From NCBI GenBank assembly GCA_958296025.1, contig OY282430.1, positions 2,108,001 through 2,172,000 on the forward strand: 64,000 nt of DNA. Reading direction: 5' to 3'. Under the pieces are notes generated by a model. The model was not told the DNA's origin, did not search any database, and was given only the letters and a program-made list of their open reading frames with translations. This document shows, in pieces, positions 17,817 to 26,785 of the stretch (position 1 is the first letter of the stretch; the number at the start of each line of letters is the position of its first letter). A program made the position numbers and the translations under genes. This DNA comes from an uncultured Pseudomonadales bacterium. GTDB lineage: Bacteria > Pseudomonadota > Gammaproteobacteria > Pseudomonadales > Azotimanducaceae.

Positions 17817-19169
17817 ATGCAGCTCGCCTTTGCATATGGGACCGCGCCCGGCCTTGATGAGGCCCAGGGCGAACGCGGTTTTCGCGATCCCGCCTGCATG
17901 GCCAACCGCGCCGCGCCGGTGCATCGGTGGGTGCCTTGGATCGCCGGCTACTCGCAGCAGTTCGTCGAGGACGCGCTGAGCCAGTGCATTGACGACTACG
18001 GCACCGTCTTGGATCCGTTCGCCGGCGTCGGCACCACCTTGGTCGAAGCGGACCGGGCCGGCCACGAAGCCATCGGCTTTGAAATCAATCCTTACGCAGC
18101 CTTCGCCTCCCGAACCAAACTCAAGGCGCACCGAATCAAGCTGGCGGCGCTTGGCGACGCCATCCGCCAGTTCCGGGAATTTCAGCATGACGCCGAAACC
18201 AAGGGGTCCGCGCCGTGCGCGAAACCGCCGGACGGTTTCCGCACCCGGTCGCCGTTCTACAGCCCCAAGGTGCTGCGCAAGGTGCTGCTGGTTCAGGACT
18301 TCATCGCCAGCCAGCGAACGCGGACGGTGGCTGACGTCTTCCGTCTGGCGTTCGCCGCCACAATGGTGGAGTACTCGAACTATTCCTACGAGCCCAGCTT
18401 GGGGCGCAAGGCCGCAGTTGGCCGCCCGGAGGTCGAGGATTCTCCAGTCATGGAGACCATCGCCGGCAAAGCCGCCCTGATGGCGGAAGACGCCAGTTGG
18501 TACCGCAGGGTGCGCAACGGTCGCCGCAGAAAGGACGGCCGCGTCCTCTCCGGGTCATTCTTCGATGGATGCCGTGCGCTGCCGCCCGGCAGCGTCGATC
18601 TGGTCGTCACCTCCCCGCCTTACCTGAACAACTACCACTACAATCGAAACACGAGGCCGCACCTTTACTGGCTTGGCTTGTGCAGTTCCCCTAGGGACAT
18701 GAAGCGCCTTGAGGCGTTGAATTTCGGCACCTATTGGCAAAACGCCAGGGATCAAGAGCGGGTCGATCTTGCTCCTGAACTTCAAGACCAGGAAATCCTT
18801 GACGTGATTGAGGCGGTGCGGGCCAAGAATCCCGAAAAAGGCGTTTACGGCGGCTCCGGTTGGGCCAACTACGCCGCCCTCTACTTCAACGACTGCGCAA
18901 GGTTCGCCGCCGCCATGCAGCGGTGCCTGCGGCCCGGCGCCAGGGCGCTGGTGGTCATCGGCAACAGCATCCTGCAAGGGGTGCAGATTCCCACGGATCG
19001 CTTCCTCGCCAAGATCGCCGAACGGCAAGGATTCGAGGTCAGCAAAATTCACGCTCCCCGCAACACCCGAGTGGGGAACAGCATCATCGACTCAACCGTG
19101 CGCGCCGGCAAGGCCGCCAACGGCGCCCGCCTTTACGAATCCGTAGTCGAACTGCGCCGCCGCCCATGA
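17817..19169 (+). CDS. Orphan DNA methyltransferase (N6-adenine or N4-cytosine type)
   Basis: This 450-residue protein has the SAM-binding motif DPFAGVGTT (residues 66-74) and the catalytic motif TSPPY (about 264-268), followed by LNNYHYNRNTRPHLYWLGL. Motif I lies before motif IV, and the D/T/S-PP-Y motif assigns exocyclic amino methylation. The region between (about 80-260) may hold target recognition. The ATG at 17817 is preferred over a TTG at 17793 because GAGGA lies about 10 bases upstream of it. No restriction gene is adjacent: upstream is an acyltransferase and downstream a convergent DUF3014 gene. It could be a regulatory or solitary methylase, or the remnant of a larger system. Confidence 0.82.
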   Translation: MQLAFAYGTAPGLDEAQGERGFRDPACMANRAAPVHRWVPWIAGYSQQFVEDALSQCIDDYGTVLDPFAGVGTTLVEADRAGHEAIGFEINPYAAFASRTKLKAHRIKLAALGDAIRQFREFQHDAETKGSAPCAKPPDGFRTRSPFYSPKVLRKVLLVQDFIASQRTRTVADVFRLAFAATMVEYSNYSYEPSLGRKAAVGRPEVEDSPVMETIAGKAALMAEDASWYRRVRNGRRRKDGRVLSGSFFDGCRALPPGSVDLVVTSPPYLNNYHYNRNTRPHLYWLGLCSSPRDMKRLEALNFGTYWQNARDQERVDLAPELQDQEILDVIEAVRAKNPEKGVYGGSGWANYAALYFNDCARFAAAMQRCLRPGARALVVIGNSILQGVQIPTDRFLAKIAERQGFEVSKIHAPRNTRVGNSIIDSTVRAGKAANGARLYESVVELRRRP

Positions 19170-19300
19170 CCACGCAGTTGCACGCCCCCTGACCTACGAA
19201 AACCTCATGCTGGGGCTAACGATGCGCTTCGAGCAACAGCCCGCCGCGGTGCCAACCGCCGAAGGACCGGGGTGGCGGTGGCCACGCGGAGATTGCCGCC

Positions 19301-20125
19301 CTACAGCAGGGGCCGCAGCCGCCTGAGATAGGCGTGCAGCCGTTGGGCGTTGCGCGGGCCCATGCGCAGCACCTGTTTTTGCAGGCCGCCCAGGGACTCC
19401 AAGGCCGGGTCCGCGTACTGGAACATCAGGCCGGGGCGCACGAGCTCGATGTCCCCCTCCACCACCGGCGCCGCCAACGCTTGGTCGATGGCGGCAAGGA
19501 CCGCATCCTCCGCATCGCCTCCGTAGTCCAGCTCACCCAGCGCTTCATTGAGCAGCGGACTCAGCAGGCTGACGAAGGCCGCCAAGGCCGCCGGGGCAAG
19601 GCGCTCCAGTTGATCCAGGTATGGGTCATAGCGGGCGTAGCCGGCCGGATCCAGAAAAAACCTCTCGCCGTCCTGCCGCACCGGGAATTTCTCCGCTGGC
19701 GACAAAACGCTCAGACCTAGACGCTTTGACGGCACCTCGCCCTTGCCGGCGTTCTCAATCAGAACCGCAAAGCGGCGCACCAAGTCGCCGTCCACGGTCC
19801 AGATGGAGGGCAAATTGAAGCCGGCCGCCTGGCCGCGCACGAAGCCATCGCTGTCGTTCAGCGACGGCAGGGGCTTGTCCACCGCCGCCAGCTCATCCGG
19901 CGGCGGTGCCTCTGGAGCCTCGCTGGTTTCTTCGGGCAAGGCCACAGGCGGCGGGGGCGGCACGGGCGCGGGGGGCAGCGGCGCCGCCACCGGCGGACTG
20001 GCGGGGGCGGGAACCGGCGGCACCTGCGGCGGCGCATCGGCGACTGGCCAAAACCGAACAGCAACGACGGCGCCGACGACTAGGCCAACGCCAAGCAAGC
20101 CCCAAACTGCCCGGCTCTTAATCAT
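19301..20125 (-). CDS. DUF3014 domain protein, membrane-anchored
   Basis: This 274-residue protein has one N-terminal membrane helix (about residues 7-26), a proline-rich linker (about 30-75) and a C-terminal DUF3014 domain marked by LPSLNDSDGFVRG, DGDLVRRFAVLIENAGKG, LDPAGYARYDPYLDQLE and a C-terminal LRRLRPLL. DUF3014 is a conserved gammaproteobacterial periplasmic domain of unknown function. The start is ATG 20125; a TTG three codons earlier is also in frame. It is convergent with the methyltransferase gene. Immediately upstream is a fossil of an Rpn-family gene, so its original promoter region may have been replaced. Confidence 0.75.
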   Translation of the reverse strand: MIKSRAVWGLLGVGLVVGAVVAVRFWPVADAPPQVPPVPAPASPPVAAPLPPAPVPPPPPVALPEETSEAPEAPPPDELAAVDKPLPSLNDSDGFVRGQAAGFNLPSIWTVDGDLVRRFAVLIENAGKGEVPSKRLGLSVLSPAEKFPVRQDGERFFLDPAGYARYDPYLDQLERLAPAALAAFVSLLSPLLNEALGELDYGGDAEDAVLAAIDQALAAPVVEGDIELVRPGLMFQYADPALESLGGLQKQVLRMGPRNAQRLHAYLRRLRPLL

Positions 20126-20139
20126 AGTCGGCAACCAAG

Positions 20140-20242
20140 TCCTCCACCAAAGCGTTCTCCAAAGCGAACTGCGCCAAGGCGAAGTTTACGCCGGGCGCAT
20201 CTCCCTGCAACCCCAACGCCGAGACATCCCGATCACGGTTGT
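20140..20242 (-). pseudogene. Short fragment of an Rpn-family (YhgA-like) nuclease gene
   Basis: Read on the minus strand, this segment encodes DRDVSALGLQGDAPGVNFAL followed by AQFALENA, nearly the same as residues in the intact Rpn gene at 25613-26785 (LALGLQGDASGVNFALAHFA). Only about 34 codons survive. It lies directly upstream of the DUF3014 gene. Confidence 0.72.
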
Positions 20243-20492
20243 TCCAAGCACTGCATAGGGTGGATCGGCGCAGGGCGCTGCAAGAATCATCTAACCCAGG
20301 AGACGCAAGCCATGACTGATGCCGTTATCGTCAAGAATCATCTACCTAGTGGTTATGGGTTGATGCCGGTCCTCATAACCACCAGCCCGTTGGCCCTTGT
20401 GCTTGCCTTGGTGGTTTTGGTTGTTGGGCTGCTAGGCGCTTCTCTTGGGAGCCCCCAGCGGCAAGCGGTTCAAGATACAATGACCGCAACCC
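20243..20492. other. Intergenic stretch with a 13-bp direct repeat and a possible fossil gene start
   Basis: CAAGAATCATCTA occurs at 20281-20293 and again near 20332-20344. Between the copies lie AGGAG and ATG at 20312 followed by six more codons, together encoding MTDAVIV, a sequence typical of acetyl-CoA acetyltransferase N-termini. After that the homology ends. The open frame to 20596 overlaps the exporter gene and is not believed to be functional. Confidence 0.4.
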
Positions 20493-22265
20493 ATGTCCGT
20501 GTTCAAGTCCCTGCTGCGCTTGGGGCCGTTCGTGCGGCCCTATCGGGTGCGCCTTGCCGCCGGCGTTGCCGCCTTTGGCTTTGCGCGGGTGTTTGAAGGG
20601 CTGGTGCCCTTCTTTCTGGCCCAAGGCATAGACCGGATCAGCAGCGGCAGCGGGGACGTGGGCGGCCCGGTGCTGGGCATAGTGCTTGCCGTCCTCGCCC
20701 GTTATGTCGTAGTCACCCAGGCGCGCTATGCGGTGCGCAGCGCCGGGCAGTTGGTGGCCTTTGACCTGCGCCAGCGCCTGTACGACGGCTTGCAGAGGCA
20801 GGGAGTGAAGTTCTTCGCCAGCCACAGCATTGGCGACATGATGACCCGCGCCGTCACGGACATCGGCCTGATTCAGCGGGTAATCGCCATGGGCACCATT
20901 TTGGTGATCATCTTGGTCTATGCCACGCTGGTGGGCTTCGGCTTCATGCTGTACTTCTCCCCGGCGCTGACCCTGCTGCTGTTGCCGCCCCTGCCGTTCA
21001 TCTGCTACCACGCGCAACGCTCCGCCAGGCAGATGGGGGCGGCCTCCCTGCAGGTGCAGGAAAGGTTGTCGGATTTGGCGGCGCTGACCCAGGAGAACCT
21101 AGCCGGCATCCGCACCATTCAGGCCATGGCCCAGGAGGACAACGAGATCCAGCGCTTCGACCGCACCAACTTAAGCTACGCCAACGCCTTCTACCGCCAA
21201 GCCCAAGTCAACTCGCGGATGATGGCCTGGATGCCCAGCCTGGCCGCCGTCTGCTCCATCACCATCCTCGGCTACGGCGGCCATCTGGTGCTGGCCGGGG
21301 AGATGACCGCCGGGGCGCTGGTGGCCTTCTTCATGTACGTCAACATGGTGGTGCAGCCGTTTCGGGTGGCCGGCTTCATCGTCAACCTGGTGCAACGGGC
21401 CGGGGTGGCCTGCGAGCGGCTGTTCGAGGTGTTTGACCTGCCGCCGGAAATACCCGATCAGCCGCAAAAGGCGCCGGCGAGCAAGGTGCGCCGCCCCATC
21501 CAGGGCGTCATCGACGTTCGGGGCTTAAGCTACCGCTACGCGCCCGGCCGCGCCTTGGCCTTGGATGATGTGCAACTGCGCATTGGGCGCGGGGAGATGG
21601 TGGCCATCATGGGGCGGGTGGGCTCCGGCAAGACCACCCTGCTGCAACTGCTGGCGCGGCTGTTGGAGCCGCCGTCGGGGACCTTGTTCATTGATGGCGC
21701 GGATGTGCGGGAATATCCCTTGGCGCAACTGCGGGCGCAGGTGGCTCTGGTGCCGCAGGATCCCTTCCTGTTCGGTCAGCCGCTCAAGGCCAACCTGACC
21801 TATGATGACCCGGAGCGGCCCTTGGAGCGCATTTGGGCCGCCGCCGCAGCGGCCGATCTGAAAGACACCATCAAGGGTTTTCCCGAAGGGTTGGACACCA
21901 TCGTGGGGGAGCGGGGCGTCACCCTGTCCGGCGGGCAGAAGCAGCGGGCGGCGTTGGCTAGGGGGCTGATCCGGGAGGCGCCCGTGCTGGCCTTGGACGA
22001 CTGCTTCTCCAGCGTGGATACGGAAACCGAGGAGCGCATCCTCACCGGCCTTCGCCGTGACCGGGCCGGGCGCACCATCTTGCTGGTCTCCCATCGGGTC
22101 TCCACCGCCCGCCATGCGGACCGCATCATCGTGCTCGAAGCGGGCCGGGTGGCGGAAAGCGGCACCCATCACGAGCTCATCCAGCACGGCCGTCTGTACG
22201 CCGAAATGGAGCGGCGGCAAGGCAATGGGGAACACCCAATTCCAGTGGCGGTGGCGCTACGCTGA
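20493..22265 (+). CDS. ABC exporter half-transporter (MdlA-like), degenerate ATP site subunit
   Basis: This 590-residue protein has six membrane helices (about residues 15-310) and an ATPase domain: Walker A GRVGSGKTT, Q-loop VPQDPFLFG, signature LSGGQKQRAALARGL and Walker B VLALDDCFSSVD. The residue after the Walker B aspartate is D rather than the catalytic E, as in one subunit of heterodimeric exporters such as TM287/288. Its TGA overlaps the ATG of the next exporter gene by one base (TGATG), so the two are coupled and form the heterodimer. The substrate is unknown; drugs, lipids and peptides are typical. Confidence 0.9.
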   Translation: MSVFKSLLRLGPFVRPYRVRLAAGVAAFGFARVFEGLVPFFLAQGIDRISSGSGDVGGPVLGIVLAVLARYVVVTQARYAVRSAGQLVAFDLRQRLYDGLQRQGVKFFASHSIGDMMTRAVTDIGLIQRVIAMGTILVIILVYATLVGFGFMLYFSPALTLLLLPPLPFICYHAQRSARQMGAASLQVQERLSDLAALTQENLAGIRTIQAMAQEDNEIQRFDRTNLSYANAFYRQAQVNSRMMAWMPSLAAVCSITILGYGGHLVLAGEMTAGALVAFFMYVNMVVQPFRVAGFIVNLVQRAGVACERLFEVFDLPPEIPDQPQKAPASKVRRPIQGVIDVRGLSYRYAPGRALALDDVQLRIGRGEMVAIMGRVGSGKTTLLQLLARLLEPPSGTLFIDGADVREYPLAQLRAQVALVPQDPFLFGQPLKANLTYDDPERPLERIWAAAAAADLKDTIKGFPEGLDTIVGERGVTLSGGQKQRAALARGLIREAPVLALDDCFSSVDTETEERILTGLRRDRAGRTILLVSHRVSTARHADRIIVLEAGRVAESGTHHELIQHGRLYAEMERRQGNGEHPIPVAVALR

Positions 22266-24136
22266 TGGCCGCGACCAGCGCCAAGCGCGACTACGCCCTG
22301 TTCGATGCGGACCTTTCCGGCGCCGTGCTCAACCTGCGCCTGCTGCGGCGGCTGCTGCGCTGGCTGAGGCCCTATCGCGCCACCTTCGCCGTCAGCGGAC
22401 TGTTGGTGGTGGCCGCCTCCACCCTGCAGGTGCTGCTGCCGGTCATCATCTCCATCGTCGTCATCGACGGCATCATTCAAGGCGGCGCCGACCAACAGGC
22501 ACCGGACTTCGGCATGGTGGATGTCGTGGAGTGGCTTTCCGCCACCTTCAGCGCCCATCCCCTGGCGGCGGCCTGCGTCCTCTACGCCGCCCTGCAAATC
22601 GCTTGGGCGGTTCTTGGCCACGCCCATCGCATGACCTTAACGAGTTCCGTCATCAAGGGGCTAAGGGACCTGCGCCTGAATCTGTTCCGCCATTTGGAGA
22701 CCCGCCCCGCGGCCTTCTACGACCGGGTGGCCGTGGGCCGGGTGATGACCCGGGTGACCAACGACATCGAGGCCCTCTACGATCTGCTGAGCGGCATCGG
22801 CACCCTGATCGGCGAGTTCGTGCCCTTCTTCGTGGCGCTGATCATCATGCTGTCCATCGACGCCGAGCTGACCGGCGTTCTGCTGCTGGCCATGCCGATC
22901 ATGGGCGCGGCCACCTTCGCCTTTCGCCGCGCCACCCGGCAGTTGTTTCGGCAGTCCCGGCAAGCGGTGTCCGCCTTGAACCAAAATCTGCAGGAGAACC
23001 TGGCCGGCCTGCAGGTGGTGCAGCTTTCCGGGCGGGAAGGGCGCAACCTCGATGAGTACCAACGCATCAACCGCCGCAACCTAGGCTATGAAATGCGCAC
23101 CGTCCGCTGGGAGACCCTGTACGGCGCCTTCAACGACAGCGTGGCGCACGTCGCCATCGGCCTGATCCTCTACTACGGCGCCGGGCCGGTGCTGCAGGAG
23201 CAGCTGTCCTTGGGCAGCGTGGTGCTGTTCGCCCGGTTTGTGGAAATGCTGCTGCATCCCATCGTGGTGCTGGGGGAGCAAACCAACGTGCTGTTCCGGG
23301 CCATGGCCAGCGGCGAGCGCATCTTCCAAGCCTTGGACTGGGATGAGGCGGTGCATGAGCCGGCCGTGCCGGTCACCCTGCCGAAGCGCCTCAAGGGTGC
23401 GGTGGAGTTCCGGCGTCTGACCTTCGCCTACGGCCAGGACGAGCCGGTGCTTAGGGACGTCTCCCTGTGCATCGCGCCGGGGGAGAAGCTGGCCATCGTC
23501 GGCCCCACGGGGGCCGGCAAGAGCACCCTGATCCGCCTGCTGGGGCGCTTTTATGACTTTGCCGACAGCAGCATCTTCTTGGACGGCATCGACCTCAACC
23601 ACATTCATAGCCATGATTTGCGGCAGCGCATCGGCGTGGTGCTGCAGGACTTCCACATCTTCTCCGGCAGCGTGGCGGACAACATCGCCTTGGGCGACCC
23701 CGCCGTCAGCCGGCGGCAGGTCGAGGCGGCGGCGCAGGCGGTCAACGCCAAGGGCTTCATAGAGGCCCTGCCGGAAGGGTTTGACACCCAGTTGGCGGAG
23801 CGCGGCCAAAACCTCTCCCAGGGCCAGCGGCAACTGCTGGCCTTCGCCCGGGTGCTGGCGGCGGACCCGGAAATTCTGGTGCTCGACGAAGCCACCGCCT
23901 CCATCGACACGGAAACCGAGCAACTCATTCAGGACGCCTTGGACAGGCTGACCGCCGGACGCACCTCCATCCTCATCGCCCATCGGCTGCAAACCGTGCA
24001 AAAGGCCGACCGGGTGCTGGTGATGGACCAAGGCCGCGTCGCCGAACTAGGCACCCATGCGGAACTGCTGGCCAAGGGCGGCCTTTACCAGCGCCTGCAC
24101 GCCTTGCAGTTTCAAGACGCACAGGCGTTGCCCTAG
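22265..24136 (+). CDS. ABC exporter half-transporter (MdlB-like), catalytic subunit
   Basis: This 623-residue protein has six membrane helices (about 40-340) and an ATPase domain: Walker A GPTGAGKST, Q-loop VLQDFHIFSG, signature LSQGQRQLLAFAR, Walker B ILVLDEATASID with the catalytic glutamate, and switch histidine LIAHRL. The variant signature LSQGQ faces the degenerate Walker site of its partner, while its own competent Walker site faces the partner's canonical LSGGQ, the usual arrangement of an asymmetric exporter. The stop codon TAG (24134-24136) coincides with the first bases of a terminal inverted repeat. Confidence 0.92.
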   Translation: MAATSAKRDYALFDADLSGAVLNLRLLRRLLRWLRPYRATFAVSGLLVVAASTLQVLLPVIISIVVIDGIIQGGADQQAPDFGMVDVVEWLSATFSAHPLAAACVLYAALQIAWAVLGHAHRMTLTSSVIKGLRDLRLNLFRHLETRPAAFYDRVAVGRVMTRVTNDIEALYDLLSGIGTLIGEFVPFFVALIIMLSIDAELTGVLLLAMPIMGAATFAFRRATRQLFRQSRQAVSALNQNLQENLAGLQVVQLSGREGRNLDEYQRINRRNLGYEMRTVRWETLYGAFNDSVAHVAIGLILYYGAGPVLQEQLSLGSVVLFARFVEMLLHPIVVLGEQTNVLFRAMASGERIFQALDWDEAVHEPAVPVTLPKRLKGAVEFRRLTFAYGQDEPVLRDVSLCIAPGEKLAIVGPTGAGKSTLIRLLGRFYDFADSSIFLDGIDLNHIHSHDLRQRIGVVLQDFHIFSGSVADNIALGDPAVSRRQVEAAAQAVNAKGFIEALPEGFDTQLAERGQNLSQGQRQLLAFARVLAADPEILVLDEATASIDTETEQLIQDALDRLTAGRTSILIAHRLQTVQKADRVLVMDQGRVAELGTHAELLAKGGLYQRLHALQFQDAQALP

Positions 24137-24301
24137 GAGCCTGCGCCGCAGAAAAAAATCGGCGGAAACTTCCACCCACTCAGCGGGAGAATCAGGCCGA
24201 AAACGGGATTCTAATTTCCACATTGATCCGATTTTTCCTTTATTTCCAGATATCATCTCCCATCAATTCGTTCCGGGAACGTTCTGCGGCGCAGGCTCCT
24301 A
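24134..24301. mobile_element. 168-bp MITE-like element with 18-bp perfect terminal inverted repeats
   Basis: TAGGAGCCTGCGCCGCAG (24134-24151) is the exact reverse complement of 24284-24301. If the outer TA on each side is the duplicated target, the element is 164 bp with 16-bp ends and a TA target, the pattern of IS630/mariner-derived MITEs. Inside there is a second complementary pair, AAAAATCGG (24154-24162) and CCGATTTTT (24228-24236), so the whole can fold into a long hairpin. It has no coding capacity. It lies exactly at the exporter's stop codon. Confidence 0.75.
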
Positions 24302-24433
24302 GTGTGCCGTCTTTCCCCCCAGTGTGTGGAATTTGGGAAACAGCCTTCCTCTGCCGAGAACGAGCGCCGTCACCGTCCCGCCTTCGGGTGTTTCGGCCCT
24401 CATAGCGAATGCCCTTGGGGGTACAATCCAGGC

Positions 24434-25426
24434 ATGACGCAAGCGCAACTTGCAAAAAGCGGGCACAAGTACCGCACCGTGCAAGGCTTCAACGCCATCA
24501 AGGATGGGGTGAAGGCGCATACTGGATCGGTCCCGGCAACGGGGCGCAAACCAGCTTGGCTGCGGGTGCGGCTGGGCGGCGGCGCCCGCTTCCAAGCGGT
24601 GCGGGAAACCGTGCGCAGCCATCGGTTGGCCACGGTCTGCGAGGAGTCCCACTGCCCGAACATCGGCGAATGCTGGGACAACGGCACCGCCACCATCATG
24701 CTCATGGGCAGCGTCTGCACCCGCGCCTGCCGCTTCTGCTCGGTGGATACCGGCAATCCCGGCGGCTGGCTGGACGCCGACGAACCGGCGGCGGCGGCGG
24801 AGTCCGTGCGGCTGATGAAGCTGCGCTACGTCGTGCTCACCTCAGTAGATCGGGACGACCTCGCCGACGGCGGCGCCGCCCACTACGCCGCCTGCGTCCG
24901 CGCCATCAAGCGCCGCAACCCAGGCACGGCGGTGGAGGCGCTGACGCCGGATTTCCGCGGCGATGACGCAGCGGTGGCAAGAGTCGCCCTGTCCAGCCTT
25001 GACGTCTTCGCGCAGAATCTGGAAACCGTGCGCCGCCTGACCGCACGGGTGCGCGACCCAAGGGCCGGCTACGAACAGACCTTGAACGTCCTCGCCGCCG
25101 CCAAGCGGCACCAGCCCAGCCTCCTGACCAAATCCAGCCTCATGGTCGGCTTGGGGGAAACCCGAGAGGAAATCCGCCAAGCTATGATGGACTTGCGGCA
25201 GCGCCAAGTGGATTTTCTGACCATCGGCCAATACCTGCGGCCGACGGCCAACCATCTACCGGTGGAGCGTTGGGTGCCCCCCGAAGAGTTCGAGGAATAC
25301 CGCCAACTCGGCTTGTCACTGGGCTTCACTGAGGTGGCGTCCGGGCCGCTCGTGCGCTCCAGCTACCGAGCCGACCGACTGGTGGACGGCAATAACCTCG
25401 GCTTGGCGCCGGTGCGCATGGTTTGA
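24434..25426 (+). CDS. lipA: Lipoyl synthase
   Basis: LipA inserts two sulfurs into protein-bound octanoate to make lipoyl groups on 2-oxoacid dehydrogenase E2 and glycine cleavage H proteins. All family marks are present in this 330-residue protein: the auxiliary cluster [12 protein letters not shown], the radical-SAM motif CTRACRFC (CxxxCxxC with the last aromatic), the [12 protein letters not shown] segment and the C-terminal RSSYRAD. The ATG at 24434 is chosen because the conserved N-terminus begins there; a longer frame from 24302 would start at the MITE edge. lipB is not adjacent. The E2 protein encoded at 45716-47074 is an obvious client. Confidence 0.97.
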   Translation: MTQAQLAKSGHKYRTVQGFNAIKDGVKAHTGSVPATGRKPAWLRVRLGGGARFQAVRETVRSHRLATVCEESHCPNIGECWDNGTATIMLMGSVCTRACRFCSVDTGNPGGWLDADEPAAAAESVRLMKLRYVVLTSVDRDDLADGGAAHYAACVRAIKRRNPGTAVEALTPDFRGDDAAVARVALSSLDVFAQNLETVRRLTARVRDPRAGYEQTLNVLAAAKRHQPSLLTKSSLMVGLGETREEIRQAMMDLRQRQVDFLTIGQYLRPTANHLPVERWVPPEEFEEYRQLGLSLGFTEVASGPLVRSSYRADRLVDGNNLGLAPVRMV

Positions 25427-25557
25427 ACAAAAGCTGGGCAGCGAAGCGATCTCCGAACACTTTGCGCGGAAGAACCGCCGACCCGCCTAGCTGCACTCTC
25501 GCGATTTTGCCAAGGCGCAGCACGAGGATAGCCATCCGCAGATTGCGCAGGGAAAAA

Positions 25558-25571
25558 GCGCCGCTAGGCGC
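25558..25571 (-). terminator. Probable intrinsic terminator for the Rpn gene
   Basis: On the minus strand GCGCC-TAGC-GGCGC is followed by TTTTT (complement of A5 at 25553-25557), about 40 bases beyond the stop of the Rpn-family gene. Short stem and short T-run, so moderate strength. Confidence 0.5.
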
Positions 25572-25612
25572 GGATGCGCCCTGTGTAGGGCAGCCACAGA
25601 ACGCCGGAATGA

Positions 25613-26785
25613 TCAGGCGCGGTCAGCGCGGGCCAGCAGTTCACTCCCAGTGGCGCAATCGATCACCAAGTCCCCCACCTCGGCGAGACGGTCAAAGTCT
25701 CCTACGTCTTCAATCAGATCCGACAGCGCCTCGGCTACATCCGCACCGAACCGCCGCTTCGCCTGACGGAGCAGCAACGCCCGCTCACCCTCGGCTCGGC
25801 CCTTGAAACGGCCCCGCTCCATGCCTTCGGCTTGCCCCAGCCGGAATTTCTCTTCGGCCCATTCGTCCAACGTCTCCGCCAGCATCGGTGGCTCCTCCAT
25901 CATTTCCGTCAAGGAAGGCAGCCGAACGCCCAATCTGGGCTCCAGCACACCCTCAACCCACATTCCGAAGGACTCCGCCAAATCCAACTCGCCCTCCGCC
26001 TTCAGCAGCCGAGCAACGGCGGCCATGGCGGTCGGCAGGCCCTCGGCGGTGGCGTTCTCCAAAGCAAAGTGCGCCAAGGCGAAGTTTACGCCGGATGCGT
26101 CCCCCTGCAACCCCAACGCCAAGGCGTCCCGATCGAAGCGCCACACCTCCAGCAGCTCGTACTGGAACTTCGGCTGAATTTCCGCCAATCTCGTCGGGAG
26201 ACCCACCATTCCCGCGCCCAATTCAACCGGCGCTGTCCAGGGCCGCCGGCCGTTGTAAACCACCAGCGGGAGCAGGAGCGGCGGTCCGCCGCCCGGACCC
26301 CGCACCCTGCCCTCCCGGGCCAAGTCACCGCGCAGCATCGCTGCGTACTCCTGCATCCTTTCCGCCATGCGCGGGTCCACCGTGGACTGGAACTCCACCA
26401 ACAGCAGGCAGGTTTCCGCATGCTCCGCCGCTGGCAGGCTTGGGGAAGCCGGAGAAGGCGGGGAAACCCCCTTCGCAGAGGACCCTTCGATCAAGAACCG
26501 TGTTACGCCTCCTCCAGCGGGCGAGCCGTCGGGCGACACGAAGTCGATGCGCCAAGGCATGTCGCTGCGGCGGCTGCGTAGGGCCTCGCCGACATGCTCG
26601 GCCGGCAGGCGGCGCAGGGTGCTGAGGTCAAGGCCCTCGGTCAGGCCCTCCGGCAGCAGGCGCAGCAGGTCGGCGACCATCCGCCTGTGGGAGAACAGGC
26701 GCTTTAAGCCGGGGTCGTGCTTCGAGCGGGAACCGCCCTCTTTCGCCTCCGCACGGGGTTTTTCTTGGCGCGGTCGCTGGTCCAT
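25613..26785 (-). CDS. Rpn-family recombination-promoting nuclease / YhgA-like putative transposase
   Basis: This 390-residue protein has the N-terminal YhgA-like domain: HDPGLKRLFSHRRMVADLLR, then DMPWRIDFV, LLVEFQSTVDPRMAERM (PD-(D/E)xK core with E-x-Q) and LLPLVVYNGRRPW. The C-terminus (about 290-390) has ERALLLRQAKRRFG and DRLAEVGDLVIDCATGSELL, the DUF4351-like tail. Relatives such as RpnA of E. coli are DNA endonucleases that promote RecA-independent recombination. A serine/proline-rich insert (SPPSPASPSLPAAEH) follows the first strand. Fragments of sister copies lie at 20140-20242 and 31131-31262, showing family spread and decay in this region. Confidence 0.85.
   Translation of the reverse strand: MDQRPRQEKPRAEAKEGGSRSKHDPGLKRLFSHRRMVADLLRLLPEGLTEGLDLSTLRRLPAEHVGEALRSRRSDMPWRIDFVSPDGSPAGGGVTRFLIEGSSAKGVSPPSPASPSLPAAEHAETCLLLVEFQSTVDPRMAERMQEYAAMLRGDLAREGRVRGPGGGPPLLLPLVVYNGRRPWTAPVELGAGMVGLPTRLAEIQPKFQYELLEVWRFDRDALALGLQGDASGVNFALAHFALENATAEGLPTAMAAVARLLKAEGELDLAESFGMWVEGVLEPRLGVRLPSLTEMMEEPPMLAETLDEWAEEKFRLGQAEGMERGRFKGRAEGERALLLRQAKRRFGADVAEALSDLIEDVGDFDRLAEVGDLVIDCATGSELLARADRA

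Noticed and set aside
20312-20596. 94-codon plus frame before the exporter gene
   Set aside because: It has a ribosome site but only the first 7 codons resemble a protein; it overlaps the exporter by 104 bp.
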